Origin: Myxococcota bacterium
Lineage (GTDB): Bacteria > Myxococcota_A > UBA9160 > UBA4427
Assembly (NCBI GenBank): GCA_028278345.1
Contig: JANQEL010000132.1
Coordinates: forward strand, 1 to 64,000
Reading direction: 5' to 3'
Length of the DNA stretch: 64,000 nucleotides
This document shows positions 8,673-17,940 of this stretch, in pieces. The notes beneath the pieces were generated by a model, which was not told the origin of the DNA, did no database searches, and worked only from the letters and a program-made list of their open reading frames with translations. Made by a program: the position numbers and the translations under genes. The first letter of the stretch is position 1, and the number at the start of each line of letters is the position of its first letter.

Positions 8673-9860
8673 ATGAACCCGTTCACCCTCGAAAGCATGG
8701 GAACGACCCACCTCTGCGAAGGCGGCGCCGCCTCCCTCGCTCAACACGTGCGCGAGCACGGAAGCCGCGCCTTCGTCGTCAGCGACAACGGCGTCCAGGC
8801 CGCCGGCGTGCTCGACACCGTGACCGACGCGCTCACCAGTGACGGCCTCGAGTGGACCGCCTTCGTCGACGTCGACCCGAACCCGACCGATGCCAACGTC
8901 TCCGACGGCGTCTCGGCGCTCCGCGGGTTCGGAATCGAGGGCGCCGTGATCGTGCTCGTCGGCGGCGGGTCGGTCATGGACTGCGGCAAGTACATCGCCA
9001 TGGCGGCGCCCTCCGGTATCGACGACCTCTCGCTCGCCTTCTCGCCCGAACTCGATGCCAACGACCGGATCGACTTCACCACGCTTGCACCGGCGGCACA
9101 GGCCAGCGCGGCCTGCGTCCCGACCATCGCCGTGCCCACGACGTCCGGTACCGCTTCCGAAACCAACGGGGGTGGATTGATCACACGGAGCGACGACCAT
9201 CGAAAGCTCACCTTCAACCACCCGGACGTGAAGCCCCGCGTGGTCGTGCTCGACCCACTCTTGACGGTCGGACTCCCGCCGGGAGCGACGGCGGCCTGCG
9301 GCATGGACGTCTTGACCCACGCCATCGAGGCCTACACCTCGACCGCCGCGAACCCCTACGCCGACGGCCTTGCACTGCAGGCGATCCGACTTACGGGTCA
9401 GTGGTTGCCCAGGGCGGTCTCCGACGGCAGTGACGTCGAGGCGCGAGCACAGATGCAGATCGCCTCCCACCTCGCCGGCCGTGCGTTCTCATCCGGCCCA
9501 CTTCTCGGGTTGGTTCACGCCACCGGTCACCCCGTCTCGGGAACCTTTGGCGTGGCCCACGGCCAGACGCTCGCCACCATGCTCCCCCACGTCATGCGCT
9601 TCAATCTCGACGCCGTCTCCGAACGCTACGCCGACATCGGTTTGGCGCTCGGCCCAGGCCGCGACGCAAACGCAACGATCGAGGCCGTCGAGAAGCTTTC
9701 CGCCACCGTGGGCACGGATCGACGATTGAGCGATCTCGGCGCCACCGAGGAGAGCCTCGAGGGGCTCACGACCGACGCACTTCGAGACATGATCATTCTC
9801 AACACGCCTCGCTATCCGAACCGCGCAGAGGTCCGAGGCTTGTACGAGCGTGCCCTTTGA
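8673..9860 (+). CDS. Iron-containing (type III) alcohol dehydrogenase
   Basis: The 395-residue protein matches group III NAD(P)-dependent alcohol dehydrogenases. GGGSVMDCGK is the nucleotide-binding loop, and PTTSGTASE is a family hallmark. The metal-binding Asp and His residues appear in GMDVLTHAIEAY, LVHATGHPVSG and VAHGQ. It likely oxidises an alcohol or reduces an aldehyde in the cytoplasm. An in-frame ATG at 8655 was rejected because GGAGGAG lies just upstream of the ATG at 8673. It is divergent from the spermidine-synthase-like gene and convergent with glyoxalase II. Confidence 0.88.
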   Translation: MNPFTLESMGTTHLCEGGAASLAQHVREHGSRAFVVSDNGVQAAGVLDTVTDALTSDGLEWTAFVDVDPNPTDANVSDGVSALRGFGIEGAVIVLVGGGSVMDCGKYIAMAAPSGIDDLSLAFSPELDANDRIDFTTLAPAAQASAACVPTIAVPTTSGTASETNGGGLITRSDDHRKLTFNHPDVKPRVVVLDPLLTVGLPPGATAACGMDVLTHAIEAYTSTAANPYADGLALQAIRLTGQWLPRAVSDGSDVEARAQMQIASHLAGRAFSSGPLLGLVHATGHPVSGTFGVAHGQTLATMLPHVMRFNLDAVSERYADIGLALGPGRDANATIEAVEKLSATVGTDRRLSDLGATEESLEGLTTDALRDMIILNTPRYPNRAEVRGLYERAL

Positions 9861-9938
9861 AGCTGGGAAGGATGTCGGGCGGCGGCGCTAGAACCCACGA
9901 CGGCGCCTGAAGACGACGCTATCGAGGGCCGACACCAC

Positions 9939-10709
9939 TCAGAAGCTGTCTTTGCGCTTGCGTGTTTCGGCGAAGACTTCGACGGGGTCGGCGCCCTCCA
10001 TGCCGATCGCTCGCTGGAAGGCCGGGACGTCGGCGCGCAGGAAGGGGTTGGTCGCGAGCTCGACTTCGACGGTCGTCGGCACCGTCGCGATGCCCTGGGC
10101 GCGCATCTCGTCGATCTTCCTTGCCCGCGCGACCAGATCGCCATTCCCGGGATCGACGCTGAGCGCGAGCTGCGCGTTCGCTTGGGTGTACTCGTGCGCG
10201 CAGTACACGACCGTCTCGGGCGGCAGGGCCGCGAGCTTTCCGAGCGAGTTCCACATCTGCTCTGCCGTGCCCTCGAACAAGCGACCGCAGCCGAGTGCGA
10301 ATAGCGTATCGCCGACGAACGCAATCGAATCGTCAGGCAGCCAGTAGGCGATGTGCCCTGCGGTGTGACCGGGAACGTCGAACACACGGACCGGGTGCGC
10401 GCCGAAATCGAACGTGCTGCCCTCCCCGAGCTCCATTTCGATGCCGGGGACCCGCTCGCTCTCATTGCGCGGGCCGAGGATCTCGCAACCGGTCTTCTTC
10501 TGCAGCTCGAGATTCCCGCCCGTGTGGTCGGGATGCCAGTGCGTATTCCAGATTTGCGTCAGCGACCAACCCTTCTCCTCGAGCGCTGAGAGGGTCGGCT
10601 GGGCGTCGGGGGTATCCACGCACGCCGTCGAGCCTGAATCCGGGTCGTGAACCAGGAAACCGTAGTTGTCCGACAGGCATTCGAACTGATGGACTTCGAG
10701 CACGCTCAC
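9939..10709 (-). CDS. gloB: Hydroxyacylglutathione hydrolase (glyoxalase II)
   Basis: GloB hydrolyses S-D-lactoylglutathione to lactate and glutathione, completing methylglyoxal detoxification. The 256-residue length is typical. THWHPDH at 56-62 is the HxHxDH binuclear metal motif, PGHTAGH provides the next His ligand, and [17 protein letters not shown] is the classic bridging-Asp segment. [12 protein letters not shown] and the C-terminal ATNPFLR stretch match the glutathione-binding domain. The start is a GTG at 10709, chosen because GAGGAG lies 5 bases upstream. It is divergent from pyrC. Confidence 0.93.
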   Translation of the reverse strand: MSVLEVHQFECLSDNYGFLVHDPDSGSTACVDTPDAQPTLSALEEKGWSLTQIWNTHWHPDHTGGNLELQKKTGCEILGPRNESERVPGIEMELGEGSTFDFGAHPVRVFDVPGHTAGHIAYWLPDDSIAFVGDTLFALGCGRLFEGTAEQMWNSLGKLAALPPETVVYCAHEYTQANAQLALSVDPGNGDLVARARKIDEMRAQGIATVPTTVEVELATNPFLRADVPAFQRAIGMEGADPVEVFAETRKRKDSF

Positions 10710-10812
10710 TGTTTCTCCTCGATGTGGCACGTTCCGTGCGAGAGTTAGCGCCTTCCGATCGACGTCGTTCCCGACTCACCCAAACGAATCCCAGTATTCC
10801 GCGGTCGCCATC

Positions 10813-11853
10813 ATGCCCCTCCCCACCACTCTGACGATTCGCCGCCCCGATGACTGGCACGTTCATCTGCGCGACGGGCCCATGCTCGAACTCGCGGTGG
10901 CGGCGACAGCGCGACAGTTCGCTCGCGCGATCGTGATGCCGAACCTGGTCCCGCCGATCACCACCCGCGCGGCGGCGGCCGCGTACCACGAGCGCATCCT
11001 CGCCGCGCTTCCCGATGCGCTCGACTTCACTCCGCTGATGACCGCCTACCTGACGGATACGATCGATGCCGATGAAGTGGCTGGTGGTTTCGAAGACGGC
11101 ACGTTCGCCGCGTGCAAACTCTACCCGGCCGGAGCGACCACGAACTCCGACGCAGGCGTAACGGACATCCGCCGTATCCATCCCGTCCTCGAGCGCATGC
11201 AGTCGATCGGAATGCCGTTGCTCGTTCATGGAGAGGTCGTGCACGGTGAAGTCGATGTCTTCGATCGAGAGAAGGTGTTCATCGATTCGGTGCTCACACC
11301 ACTCGTCGACCGCTTCCCAGGGCTCAAGGTCGTGCTCGAACACATCACCACCGAGGAGGCGGTGCGTTTCGTCGAGACGTCGCCCGAGAACGTCGCGGCG
11401 ACGATCACCGCCCATCATCTGCACATCGATCGCAATGCACTCTTCGCCGGCGGTTTACGTCCGCACGCGTACTGCCTGCCGGTGGCCAAGCGCCGTCGAC
11501 ATCGCGATGCCCTACGCGGAGCCGCCGTGTCGGGCAATCCCAGGTTCTTCCTCGGAACGGACTCAGCCCCACACCCCCGCTCAGAGAAGGAGAGTGCGTG
11601 CGGTTGCGCGGGGATCTTCACCGCACCGGTGGCCCTCGAGTGCTACGCGCAGGTCTTCGAAGAGGAAGATCGGCTCGATCGACTCGAAGCCTTCGCGAGC
11701 GAGTTCGGCCCACGCTTCTACGGGCTCCCTCCCAACGAAGGCAACGTGACACTGGAGCGGGAGGATCTCTCGGTTCCCGACGTGATCCGACACGCGGATC
11801 AAGTCGTCGTCCCGTTCAAGGCCGGCGAGAGGCTCCGCTGGCGGCAGGCCTGA
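10813..11853 (+). CDS. pyrC: Dihydroorotase
   Basis: PyrC closes carbamoyl-aspartate to dihydroorotate, the third step of pyrimidine synthesis. At 346 residues it is almost collinear with E. coli PyrC (348). His16, His18, Lys102, His139, His177 and Asp250 fall at the same numbers as the E. coli zinc ligands and carbamylated lysine. The enzyme should therefore be a fully zinc-dependent class II dihydroorotase. Its 3' end overlaps the convergent COG0523 GTPase gene by 38 bases. That is a notable neighbour, because COG0523 proteins are associated with dihydroorotase paralogues in zinc-starvation regulons. Confidence 0.95.
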   Translation: MPLPTTLTIRRPDDWHVHLRDGPMLELAVAATARQFARAIVMPNLVPPITTRAAAAAYHERILAALPDALDFTPLMTAYLTDTIDADEVAGGFEDGTFAACKLYPAGATTNSDAGVTDIRRIHPVLERMQSIGMPLLVHGEVVHGEVDVFDREKVFIDSVLTPLVDRFPGLKVVLEHITTEEAVRFVETSPENVAATITAHHLHIDRNALFAGGLRPHAYCLPVAKRRRHRDALRGAAVSGNPRFFLGTDSAPHPRSEKESACGCAGIFTAPVALECYAQVFEEEDRLDRLEAFASEFGPRFYGLPPNEGNVTLEREDLSVPDVIRHADQVVVPFKAGERLRWRQA

Positions 11854-12835
11854 TACACGCCGCGAAGCCGTTCTTCATCGTGGTCGCATCGAGGCCACGA
11901 CCGATGAACACCGCTCGATTGTGGCGGGCTTCCTCTCCCCACGGCGGACCCGGAACCACGTCGACCACGGCCCGAACCCCATGGAAGACGAACCGCCGCG
12001 CCTGGCCCGGCACTGCCAGCACGCCCTTCATCCGAAGAACTTCGATCTCGTGGCTTCGGACCAGGGATCCCAACCAGCGATCCAACCTGTCGACATCCGC
12101 GTCACCGTCCGCCTCGACGGCCACCGAAGCGATCGAGTGGTCGTGTCGATGTGTCGAGTGGCCGTCGCCATGCCCTGGCTCGGGTACGACCTTCTCCTCG
12201 AAGTCGTGTCCGCCAAGCTGAAGGATCTCCCGGACCGGAACGCGGGCATGCACCGCCCGGACCACCCGGGCCAGCGGATTGAGGTGCTCGAGGCGGGCTT
12301 CGACCGCGCCGAGTCGCGACTCGCTGAGTTGGTCGGTCTTGTTCAGCACCAGGAGATCGGCCCAGGCGACCTGCTCCGCGCACGTCTCCGTATCCCCCAG
12401 GTCGTCCTCGACGTGATGCGCGTCCACGACCGTGACGACCCCGTCGAGGCGGAAGGCGCGACGGATTCGAGCCAGCTCGAACACCCTCATCACCGGCCCC
12501 GGGTCGGCGAGGCCTGAGGTCTCGATGATGACGTGGTCGAAGTCTCCCACCTGCGCAGCGAGCCTTTCGAACAACTCGACGAGATCGTCGCGAACCGTGC
12601 AGCACACACAGCCTTCGTTCAGCGCGAATACCGCCTCGGCCGCCGTTCCGACCAGGTGCGAATCGATCCCGAGGTCACCGAACTCGTTCTCGATCACCGC
12701 AACGCGGAGGCCGCCGACCGAATCGAGGACATGGTTGAGCAGCGTCGTCTTCCCGGCTCCGAGAAAGCCCGTGACGAGGGTGACCGGAACCGGCTCCTGG
12801 CGTGGCGTCGCATCCCGCTTGAATGCACCATTCAT
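11816..12835 (-). CDS. COG0523/CobW-family GTPase, putative zinc chaperone (copy 1)
   Basis: The 339-residue protein belongs to the G3E GTPases. The Walker A loop GFLGAGKTT is at 23-31, the metal motif CVCC at 76-79, a switch-type ETSG follows, and NKTD gives guanine specificity. A His-rich insert near residues 222-238 (GHGDGH, HRHDH) links the GTPase to the CobW C-terminal domain and probably binds zinc or a similar metal. The family delivers metal to client proteins under limitation. The gene is divergent from the ABC transporter genes and overlaps pyrC tail to tail. Zinc is inferred from context; cobalt or nickel cannot be excluded. Confidence 0.88.
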   Translation of the reverse strand: MNGAFKRDATPRQEPVPVTLVTGFLGAGKTTLLNHVLDSVGGLRVAVIENEFGDLGIDSHLVGTAAEAVFALNEGCVCCTVRDDLVELFERLAAQVGDFDHVIIETSGLADPGPVMRVFELARIRRAFRLDGVVTVVDAHHVEDDLGDTETCAEQVAWADLLVLNKTDQLSESRLGAVEARLEHLNPLARVVRAVHARVPVREILQLGGHDFEEKVVPEPGHGDGHSTHRHDHSIASVAVEADGDADVDRLDRWLGSLVRSHEIEVLRMKGVLAVPGQARRFVFHGVRAVVDVVPGPPWGEEARHNRAVFIGRGLDATTMKNGFAACIRPAASGASRRP

Positions 12836-12985
12836 CTCGATCTCTCTGGCGGTGTCTCGGGCGCGAGCTTAAGTCGCATCGGTCCATCGCCGAAAGAGGC
12901 AGAGCGGCTTGGGTCGTCCAGGTCTGGACCTCCGAGCACCGCCAGTTTCCGGGAACTCGAAGCGCCCGAGCGGCACTTAAACCCA

Positions 12986-13660
12986 GTGACTTCCGCGGAT
13001 CCAGAACCTCTCGCCCTGAGCACCACCGCGTTGTCGTACGCCTATGGTCAGGCCGGCGATACCACCCTGGCCTTTCCGGACATCGAGATCGCCCGTGGCG
13101 GGAGCTGCGCGGTCGTCGGACCGTCGGGCAGTGGCAAGACCACACTGATGCACTTGATCGCGGGCCTGCTGACGCCTGCGACCGGCTCGATTCAGATCGC
13201 CGGCGAACGAATGGACACCTCCTCGCAGCGCGAACGCGACCGCCTGCGCGGACGCCTGATCGGCATCGTCCTGCAGCAGCTGCGGTTGGTGGCCTCGCTG
13301 AGCGCGCTCGAAAACCTGCTCCTCGCGCAACGACTGTCGGGTCACCCGGTGAACCGCGCGTCTGCGGCAGAGCAACTCGCCGGATTGGGGCTCGGCCATC
13401 GTCTCCATCACCGGCCCCACGCGCTCAGCCAGGGCGAGGCCCAGCGCGTGGCCATCGCGCGCGCGTTGGTGGGGAGACCGGCGCTGCTGTTGGCCGACGA
13501 GCCGACCTCGAGCCTGGATGACGCCAACACCGAACTCGTGCTGCAACTGCTGACCGAACAGGCGGTCGAACACGGTGCTGCGCTCCTCGTCGTGACCCAC
13601 GACGCGCGCATCCGCGGTCGGCTGGAACAAGAGATCGAGCTGGCAAAGGTGGCCCCATGA
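12986..13660 (+). CDS. ABC transporter ATPase (MacB/LolD-like, Zrg-type)
   Basis: The 224-residue ATPase carries Walker A GPSGSGKTT, the Q-loop VLQQLRLV, signature ALSQGEAQR, Walker B LLLADEPTSSLD and the His switch VVTHD. Its size and lack of extra domains match LolD/MacB ATPases that pair with FtsX-like permeases. The reading frame stays open upstream to 12533, but that part is the shadow of the divergent GTPase gene. A GTG at 12986 gives the normal family length. The ribosome site is weak, so the exact start is uncertain. The stop overlaps the permease start as ATGA, indicating translational coupling. Confidence 0.85.
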   Translation: MTSADPEPLALSTTALSYAYGQAGDTTLAFPDIEIARGGSCAVVGPSGSGKTTLMHLIAGLLTPATGSIQIAGERMDTSSQRERDRLRGRLIGIVLQQLRLVASLSALENLLLAQRLSGHPVNRASAAEQLAGLGLGHRLHHRPHALSQGEAQRVAIARALVGRPALLLADEPTSSLDDANTELVLQLLTEQAVEHGAALLVVTHDARIRGRLEQEIELAKVAP

Positions 13661-14952
13661 CGCTGACTCGACTTGCCTGGGCCAACTTGCGCGCCGCACC
13701 CATGACCAGTGCCCTGAACGTCGGACTCCTGGCGCTGGGAACCGCGACGATCGTCGTGCTGCTTCTGCTCTCGCATCAGATCGGTGAGACGATGACCCGC
13801 GATACCAAGGGGATCGACCTGGTGCTCGGCGCCAAGGGCAGCCCGTTGCAGCTCGTGCTCTCCACGGTCTACCACGCCGACATTCCCACTGGAAACATCC
13901 CACTGGCCGAGGCGCGCCGCTGGACCGAAGATCGGCGCGTCGCCGAGGGCATCCCGCTCTCCCTGGGTGACAGCGCGCGCGGGTTTCGCATCGTCGGGAC
14001 CACGCCCGCCTATCCGGCCTTGTACGACGCCGATCTCGCCGAGGGCCGACTGTGGGATGCGAGTCTCGAGGCAGTGCTGGGCGCCGACGTGGCCCTGGCC
14101 ACTGGCCTGGGCCCTGGCGACACCCTGACCGGTTCACACGGGCTGAGCGGGATGGGCGATCGACACGCAGCGTCGCCCTACCGCGTCGTCGGTATCCTGT
14201 CGCCAACCGGCGCCGTGGTGGATCGGCTGATCCTGACCGGCCTCGAAAGCGTCTGGGACATTCACGGCGATGAACACGGTCATGGTCACGAAGACGAAGA
14301 CGAAGACGAGCATGGCCACGACGACGAAGACGAACATGGCCATGAAGACGAAGACGAGCACGGCCATGAAGATGAAGGCGAGCACGGCCACGACGACGAA
14401 GACGAGCGTGAGATCACCGCGATGCTCGTCCGCTACGCCTCCCCCATCGCCGCGGTCAGCATGCCGCGAGAGATCAACGCCCAATCCAACCTGCAGGCCG
14501 CCGCGCCCGCGTTCGAGCTCACGCGACTACTCCAGATCGTCGGCCTGGGGTTGGATGGCTTGCGGGCCTTCGCCTTGATCCTGATCGCATCGGCAGCATT
14601 CAGTGTATTCGGCGCGATGTACGGCGCCTTGCAGGCCCGACGCGGCGAGTTGGCGATGATGCGTTGCCTCGGCGCCACTCGTGTGGAGATCATGGCCAGC
14701 CTGCTGATCGAGGGTCTGCTGTTGGGCCTGGCTGGAGCGATCCTCGGTCTGTTGTTGGGTCACGCAACGGTGGAGGTGGTCGGCTCCGTGCTCACAGAAG
14801 AACGCGGCATCGCGCTCACGGGGGCGATCGTGCTCATGGAAGAATTGCTGCTGGCCGGGGCCCTCGTCCTCGTCGCGCTGCTGGCCTCCGCCGTGCCCGC
14901 CTGGCAGGCTTATCGCACGGACGTATCCCGAACCCTCGCGAGTCACGGATGA
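13657..14952 (+). CDS. FtsX/MacB-like ABC permease with His/acid-rich periplasmic loop
   Basis: The 431-residue permease has an N-terminal transmembrane helix (about 20-40), a large periplasmic region and three C-terminal helices (about 285-425), the FtsX/MacB layout. Within the periplasmic part, residues 203-250 are almost only His, Asp, Glu and Gly and contain 12 histidines, a likely divalent-metal sponge. With the ATPase and the following DUF3299 protein, this recalls the Vibrio zrg zinc-uptake locus as I remember it. No DUF2796 (ZrgA-like) binding protein is present here, so the His-rich loop may take that role. It is coupled to both neighbours by ATGA overlaps. Confidence 0.83.
   Translation: MTLTRLAWANLRAAPMTSALNVGLLALGTATIVVLLLLSHQIGETMTRDTKGIDLVLGAKGSPLQLVLSTVYHADIPTGNIPLAEARRWTEDRRVAEGIPLSLGDSARGFRIVGTTPAYPALYDADLAEGRLWDASLEAVLGADVALATGLGPGDTLTGSHGLSGMGDRHAASPYRVVGILSPTGAVVDRLILTGLESVWDIHGDEHGHGHEDEDEDEHGHDDEDEHGHEDEDEHGHEDEGEHGHDDEDEREITAMLVRYASPIAAVSMPREINAQSNLQAAAPAFELTRLLQIVGLGLDGLRAFALILIASAAFSVFGAMYGALQARRGELAMMRCLGATRVEIMASLLIEGLLLGLAGAILGLLLGHATVEVVGSVLTEERGIALTGAIVLMEELLLAGALVLVALLASAVPAWQAYRTDVSRTLASHG
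14263..14406 (+). repeat. Tandem codon repeat encoding the His/acid-rich loop
   Basis: This stretch is an imperfect tandem array of short units encoding variations of EDEHGH, built from repeated gacgaa, gagcac and ggccat words. It encodes permease residues 203-250. Such arrays expand and contract by slippage, so copy number may differ between strains and may be misassembled. Confidence 0.75.
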
Positions 14953-15908
14953 ACCCGCCGATGCTCTGCCGTCGATCGATCACAGCCCTGCTCGTTCTCG
15001 CCGTTTCACTCACCGTCGCGTCTCGGGCAGATGCGAGCGATTCCGCTCCGGTTCAGATCGCGCTTTCCAAGCAGAGCGAGCCCGAGAAGAAAGCGGCGAA
15101 GTCGTCGGAAGACCCGCCCGCCTCGGAGGCCGAGGCGCGCCTCCCCGACCCGGTCGACATCGCGGACGCAGCCCGTCCCCTGCGTATGAACGTGTACTCG
15201 AGGCTCGGCTACTGGACGGCCGACGGCACATTGATGATCGACGTGCTGGAAGGCGATTTCGCCTATGCAACGTTGCTGATCCTGGATGCCAAGGATCGCC
15301 CGGTGCGTGGCGCTCGCCCGAGGATCAGGCCTTCGCGGGACAGTCGCTTCATCTCATTGTCAGAAGATGTCCCCGCAACCGGCGATCTGGGAAACTTCCA
15401 GTTCGGGATCGTGGGCGGAACGATGGGCGAGGAATACGTCGAGATCTCGGTCGGCGATGAGTTCGTCGTGATGCTCTTGAACGTCATCAGCGCACGCGCA
15501 TCAGGATACGATTGGCTTGCGGACATCGAGGGCGTGCTCGACTGGAAACTGCTCATGCAAGCCAAGGTTTCGTGGGACGACCTGGGCGTCTCGGCGGTCT
15601 TCCCGAAGGAAGTGCTGGCAGAGCACGGAAAGACGGTGAAGCTCGTCGGGTTCGCGATGCCCCTGGAGGCCACGCTCGAACAGAAACACTTCCTGTTGAC
15701 CTCGAGCCCACCTGGGTGCTTCTTTCATCTACCCGGTGGCCCCTCGGGCGCAGTGGAAGTCTTCTCATCGAAGCCGCTCTCCGTCGGCTTCGAGCCCATC
15801 GTGTTGGAAGGACGCTTCCAAGCGCTCACCACCAGCGAAATCGGGGTCGTTTACCGTCTACACGAGGCACGTGCCCTCGATCCCCCGCGTCCCTCGCCGG
15901 ATGGGTGA
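14949..15908 (+). CDS. DUF3299 protein, putative zinc-locus lipid/metal accessory
   Basis: The 319-residue product has a cleavable signal (about residues 1-29, ending SRADA), so it acts in the periplasm. Its C-terminal half has the DUF3299 pattern: SWDDLG, KTVKLVGFAMPLE, HFLLTSSPPGCFFH, then a Pro/Gly stretch. The single cysteine in PPGCFF is a conserved family position as I recall. DUF3299 genes commonly follow MacB-like ABC genes in zinc-regulated loci. The start codon overlaps the permease stop (ATGA), so the three genes form one coupled operon. Biochemical function is unknown. Confidence 0.78.
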   Translation: MNPPMLCRRSITALLVLAVSLTVASRADASDSAPVQIALSKQSEPEKKAAKSSEDPPASEAEARLPDPVDIADAARPLRMNVYSRLGYWTADGTLMIDVLEGDFAYATLLILDAKDRPVRGARPRIRPSRDSRFISLSEDVPATGDLGNFQFGIVGGTMGEEYVEISVGDEFVVMLLNVISARASGYDWLADIEGVLDWKLLMQAKVSWDDLGVSAVFPKEVLAEHGKTVKLVGFAMPLEATLEQKHFLLTSSPPGCFFHLPGGPSGAVEVFSSKPLSVGFEPIVLEGRFQALTTSEIGVVYRLHEARALDPPRPSPDG

Positions 15909-16077
15909 CCTCGACTTCCTGATTCGTCGGGAATAAGGCGCCAACGAAAAGTGCACAGGGTGCCACCGAAAAAAGGCGAAACGAGTTCGGCTCGTCTTTC
16001 GAGCAGATTCTGCACACGGCGCGCCGAAATATGGATACAGTCTCGTCTGCCCATTCGAGATGTGGAGAGGAGACGAG

Positions 16078-17940
16078 ATGCTGACTACGTCCTTCCGGGC
16101 CGCACTTCCGACTGCCCTGCTCGTGCTGCTGGCATCGGTTGCAGTGGCCACCGCGGCTGAGGACGCGGAGCCCAAGAGCGGGCGCGCCGCGCACCTGGCC
16201 CTCCTCGAGGAGGGCGCCTTCCCTTCGGCCAGCACCTGTCGCACCTGCCATCCCAATCACTTCCGGGAGTGGTCGGCTTCGCCGCACGCGTATGCGCAGA
16301 TGAGCGTCGTATTCCAGACGATGCACTCGGCGGTGGTGACCCTCACCAACGGCACCAACGGCGACTTCTGCATCCGCTGCCACACTCCGGTGGGCATGAA
16401 CCTCGGCGAGTCGCCCGTGATGTCCAACGAGGATCGACATCCGACCTCGCGTGAAGGCATCACCTGCATCTCGTGTCATCGAGTCGCCGAGAACTACCAG
16501 CGCATCTCCGGGCGCTTCCCCCTCGTCGAGGCGCCGCTCTGCGAGCCGGTCTACGGCCCGAGCGGCAACGAAGAGGGCCTCAACGAAGAGGTCGCCCGCG
16601 TCCTCGCCGACCCGAGCATCCGCGTCGCCGGCTGCGACGAGCCCGGGCGCACGATCCACGAGACCTCCGAGCAGAGGGTGTTCCTCACCGAGTCGGGCTT
16701 CTGTGGCGCGTGCCACGACGTGCGGCTGGTCAACGGCTTCCGCCTCGAGGACGCCTTCAGCGAATACAAGACCTCTCCCGCCGCCAAGAACGGCGTGTCC
16801 TGCCAGGACTGCCACATGGGCAAGGTCCCCGGCGTGAATGGCGGCTATGACGAAGGGCCGGCGGCGGTGGTCGGCGGGGTGCCGACGAAGTCCCGCAAGC
16901 TCACCAATCACATGTTCGCCGGGCCCGACTACTCGATCATCCATCCCGCCCTGTTTCCCTCGAACCCGAAGGCGGCCAAGCTGGCCACGATCTCCGAGTG
17001 GGTCGAGTTCGACTACGAGGGCGGCTGGGGAGACGACGACTTCGAAGAGAAGGCCGCCGAGGAAGACAAGGAGTTCCCCGCCGTCTGGCGCTCGGTCGGC
17101 AAGCGCAAGCGCGCTCGCGCGTTGATCGACAAGAACTGCGACGTCCTCGACAGCGTCGAGGAGGTGCGACTCCAGGTGCTCCAGGCCGGCTTCGGGCTGG
17201 GGGACGTGAAGGTCGACGAAGCGGGGGACGACGGTATCTCCTTCAAGGTGCGGGTCTACAACGCTACCGACGGACACGGCGTTCCCACGGGCTTCGACGC
17301 GGAGCGGATCATCTTCCTGAGCGTCAAGGTGCGCGACAAGAACGGCAAGCAGGTGTTCGTTTCGGGAGACCGCGACCCGAACGGCGATCTCCGCGACCTC
17401 CACTCGCTCTACGTCCACAACGGGGAGCTTCCGCTCGATCCCTACCTGTTCAGCCTGCAGTCGAAGTTCCTGACCCGGAACATCCGCGGCACCGAGCGCG
17501 AGCAGGTTCTGCCGATCAACTACTCGCCGGATCCCCTGCCCTTCTTGCGCCCCGAGCCGCGGCCGACGTCTCTGTATGGCCGACCGCGCGGCGCGCGCAA
17601 GCACAAGCAGGTGATCCTGCCGGGCGATGACCGCTGGCCGAACTACGAGGTCAGTGGCCGGGAGCTTCGTAAGCTCGGGGCCGAAGGGCCTTACACGGCG
17701 GAGATCGAGCTGATTGCGCAGATGATCCCGCCCAACCTGATCGACGCGATCAAGGTCATGGGCTTCGAATACAACATGAGCGCGCGGGAGATCGCGGACA
17801 ACGTCGTGGCGGGAGCGCAGGTCCTGTGGCGCCACGAGGTCACCCTGCAGGATGGGCAGGACGTCACCGCGGATCCCGAACCGGGCAGGCCAGCCGGTGC
17901 GCTGCAATGTAGGAACGTCGCGCGAAAGGGGGCGAACTGA
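16078..17940 (+). CDS. Pentaheme c-type cytochrome
   Basis: The 620-residue protein has a signal peptide (about 1-27) and five CXXCH heme sites at residues 54-58, 98-102, 130-134, 209-213 and 242-246, all in the N-terminal 250 residues. The spacing resembles the cytochrome c554 group. The remaining 370 residues lack heme motifs and look like a beta-rich domain (FKVRVYNATDGHGVPTGFDAER) that may provide further His ligands. The start at 16078 follows GGAGAGGAG; an ATG 18 bases earlier would bury that site. It is the first gene of a three-gene operon, with its stop overlapping the next start by one base. Confidence 0.87.
   Translation: MLTTSFRAALPTALLVLLASVAVATAAEDAEPKSGRAAHLALLEEGAFPSASTCRTCHPNHFREWSASPHAYAQMSVVFQTMHSAVVTLTNGTNGDFCIRCHTPVGMNLGESPVMSNEDRHPTSREGITCISCHRVAENYQRISGRFPLVEAPLCEPVYGPSGNEEGLNEEVARVLADPSIRVAGCDEPGRTIHETSEQRVFLTESGFCGACHDVRLVNGFRLEDAFSEYKTSPAAKNGVSCQDCHMGKVPGVNGGYDEGPAAVVGGVPTKSRKLTNHMFAGPDYSIIHPALFPSNPKAAKLATISEWVEFDYEGGWGDDDFEEKAAEEDKEFPAVWRSVGKRKRARALIDKNCDVLDSVEEVRLQVLQAGFGLGDVKVDEAGDDGISFKVRVYNATDGHGVPTGFDAERIIFLSVKVRDKNGKQVFVSGDRDPNGDLRDLHSLYVHNGELPLDPYLFSLQSKFLTRNIRGTEREQVLPINYSPDPLPFLRPEPRPTSLYGRPRGARKHKQVILPGDDRWPNYEVSGRELRKLGAEGPYTAEIELIAQMIPPNLIDAIKVMGFEYNMSAREIADNVVAGAQVLWRHEVTLQDGQDVTADPEPGRPAGALQCRNVARKGAN

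Noticed and set aside
12533-12985. N-terminal extension of the ABC ATPase.
   Set aside because: It overlaps the divergent GTPase gene and would add 151 residues without similarity to any ATPase domain.
12836-12985. Search for a Zur-like AT-rich palindrome between COG0523 copy 1 and the ABC genes.
   Set aside because: No sequence resembling known Zur boxes is visible. Zinc control is therefore proposed from gene content only.
15977-16001. Hairpin CGAAACGAG/CTCGTCTTTCG with an adjacent A-run, resembling an intrinsic terminator.
   Set aside because: The T-run side faces the minus strand, where no gene ends nearby. For the plus-strand DUF3299 gene it lacks a T-run.
15826-17907. A 693-codon minus-strand open frame opposite the pentaheme cytochrome.
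   Set aside because: The plus strand has five CXXCH motifs, a signal peptide and a ribosome site. The opposite frame has none of these.
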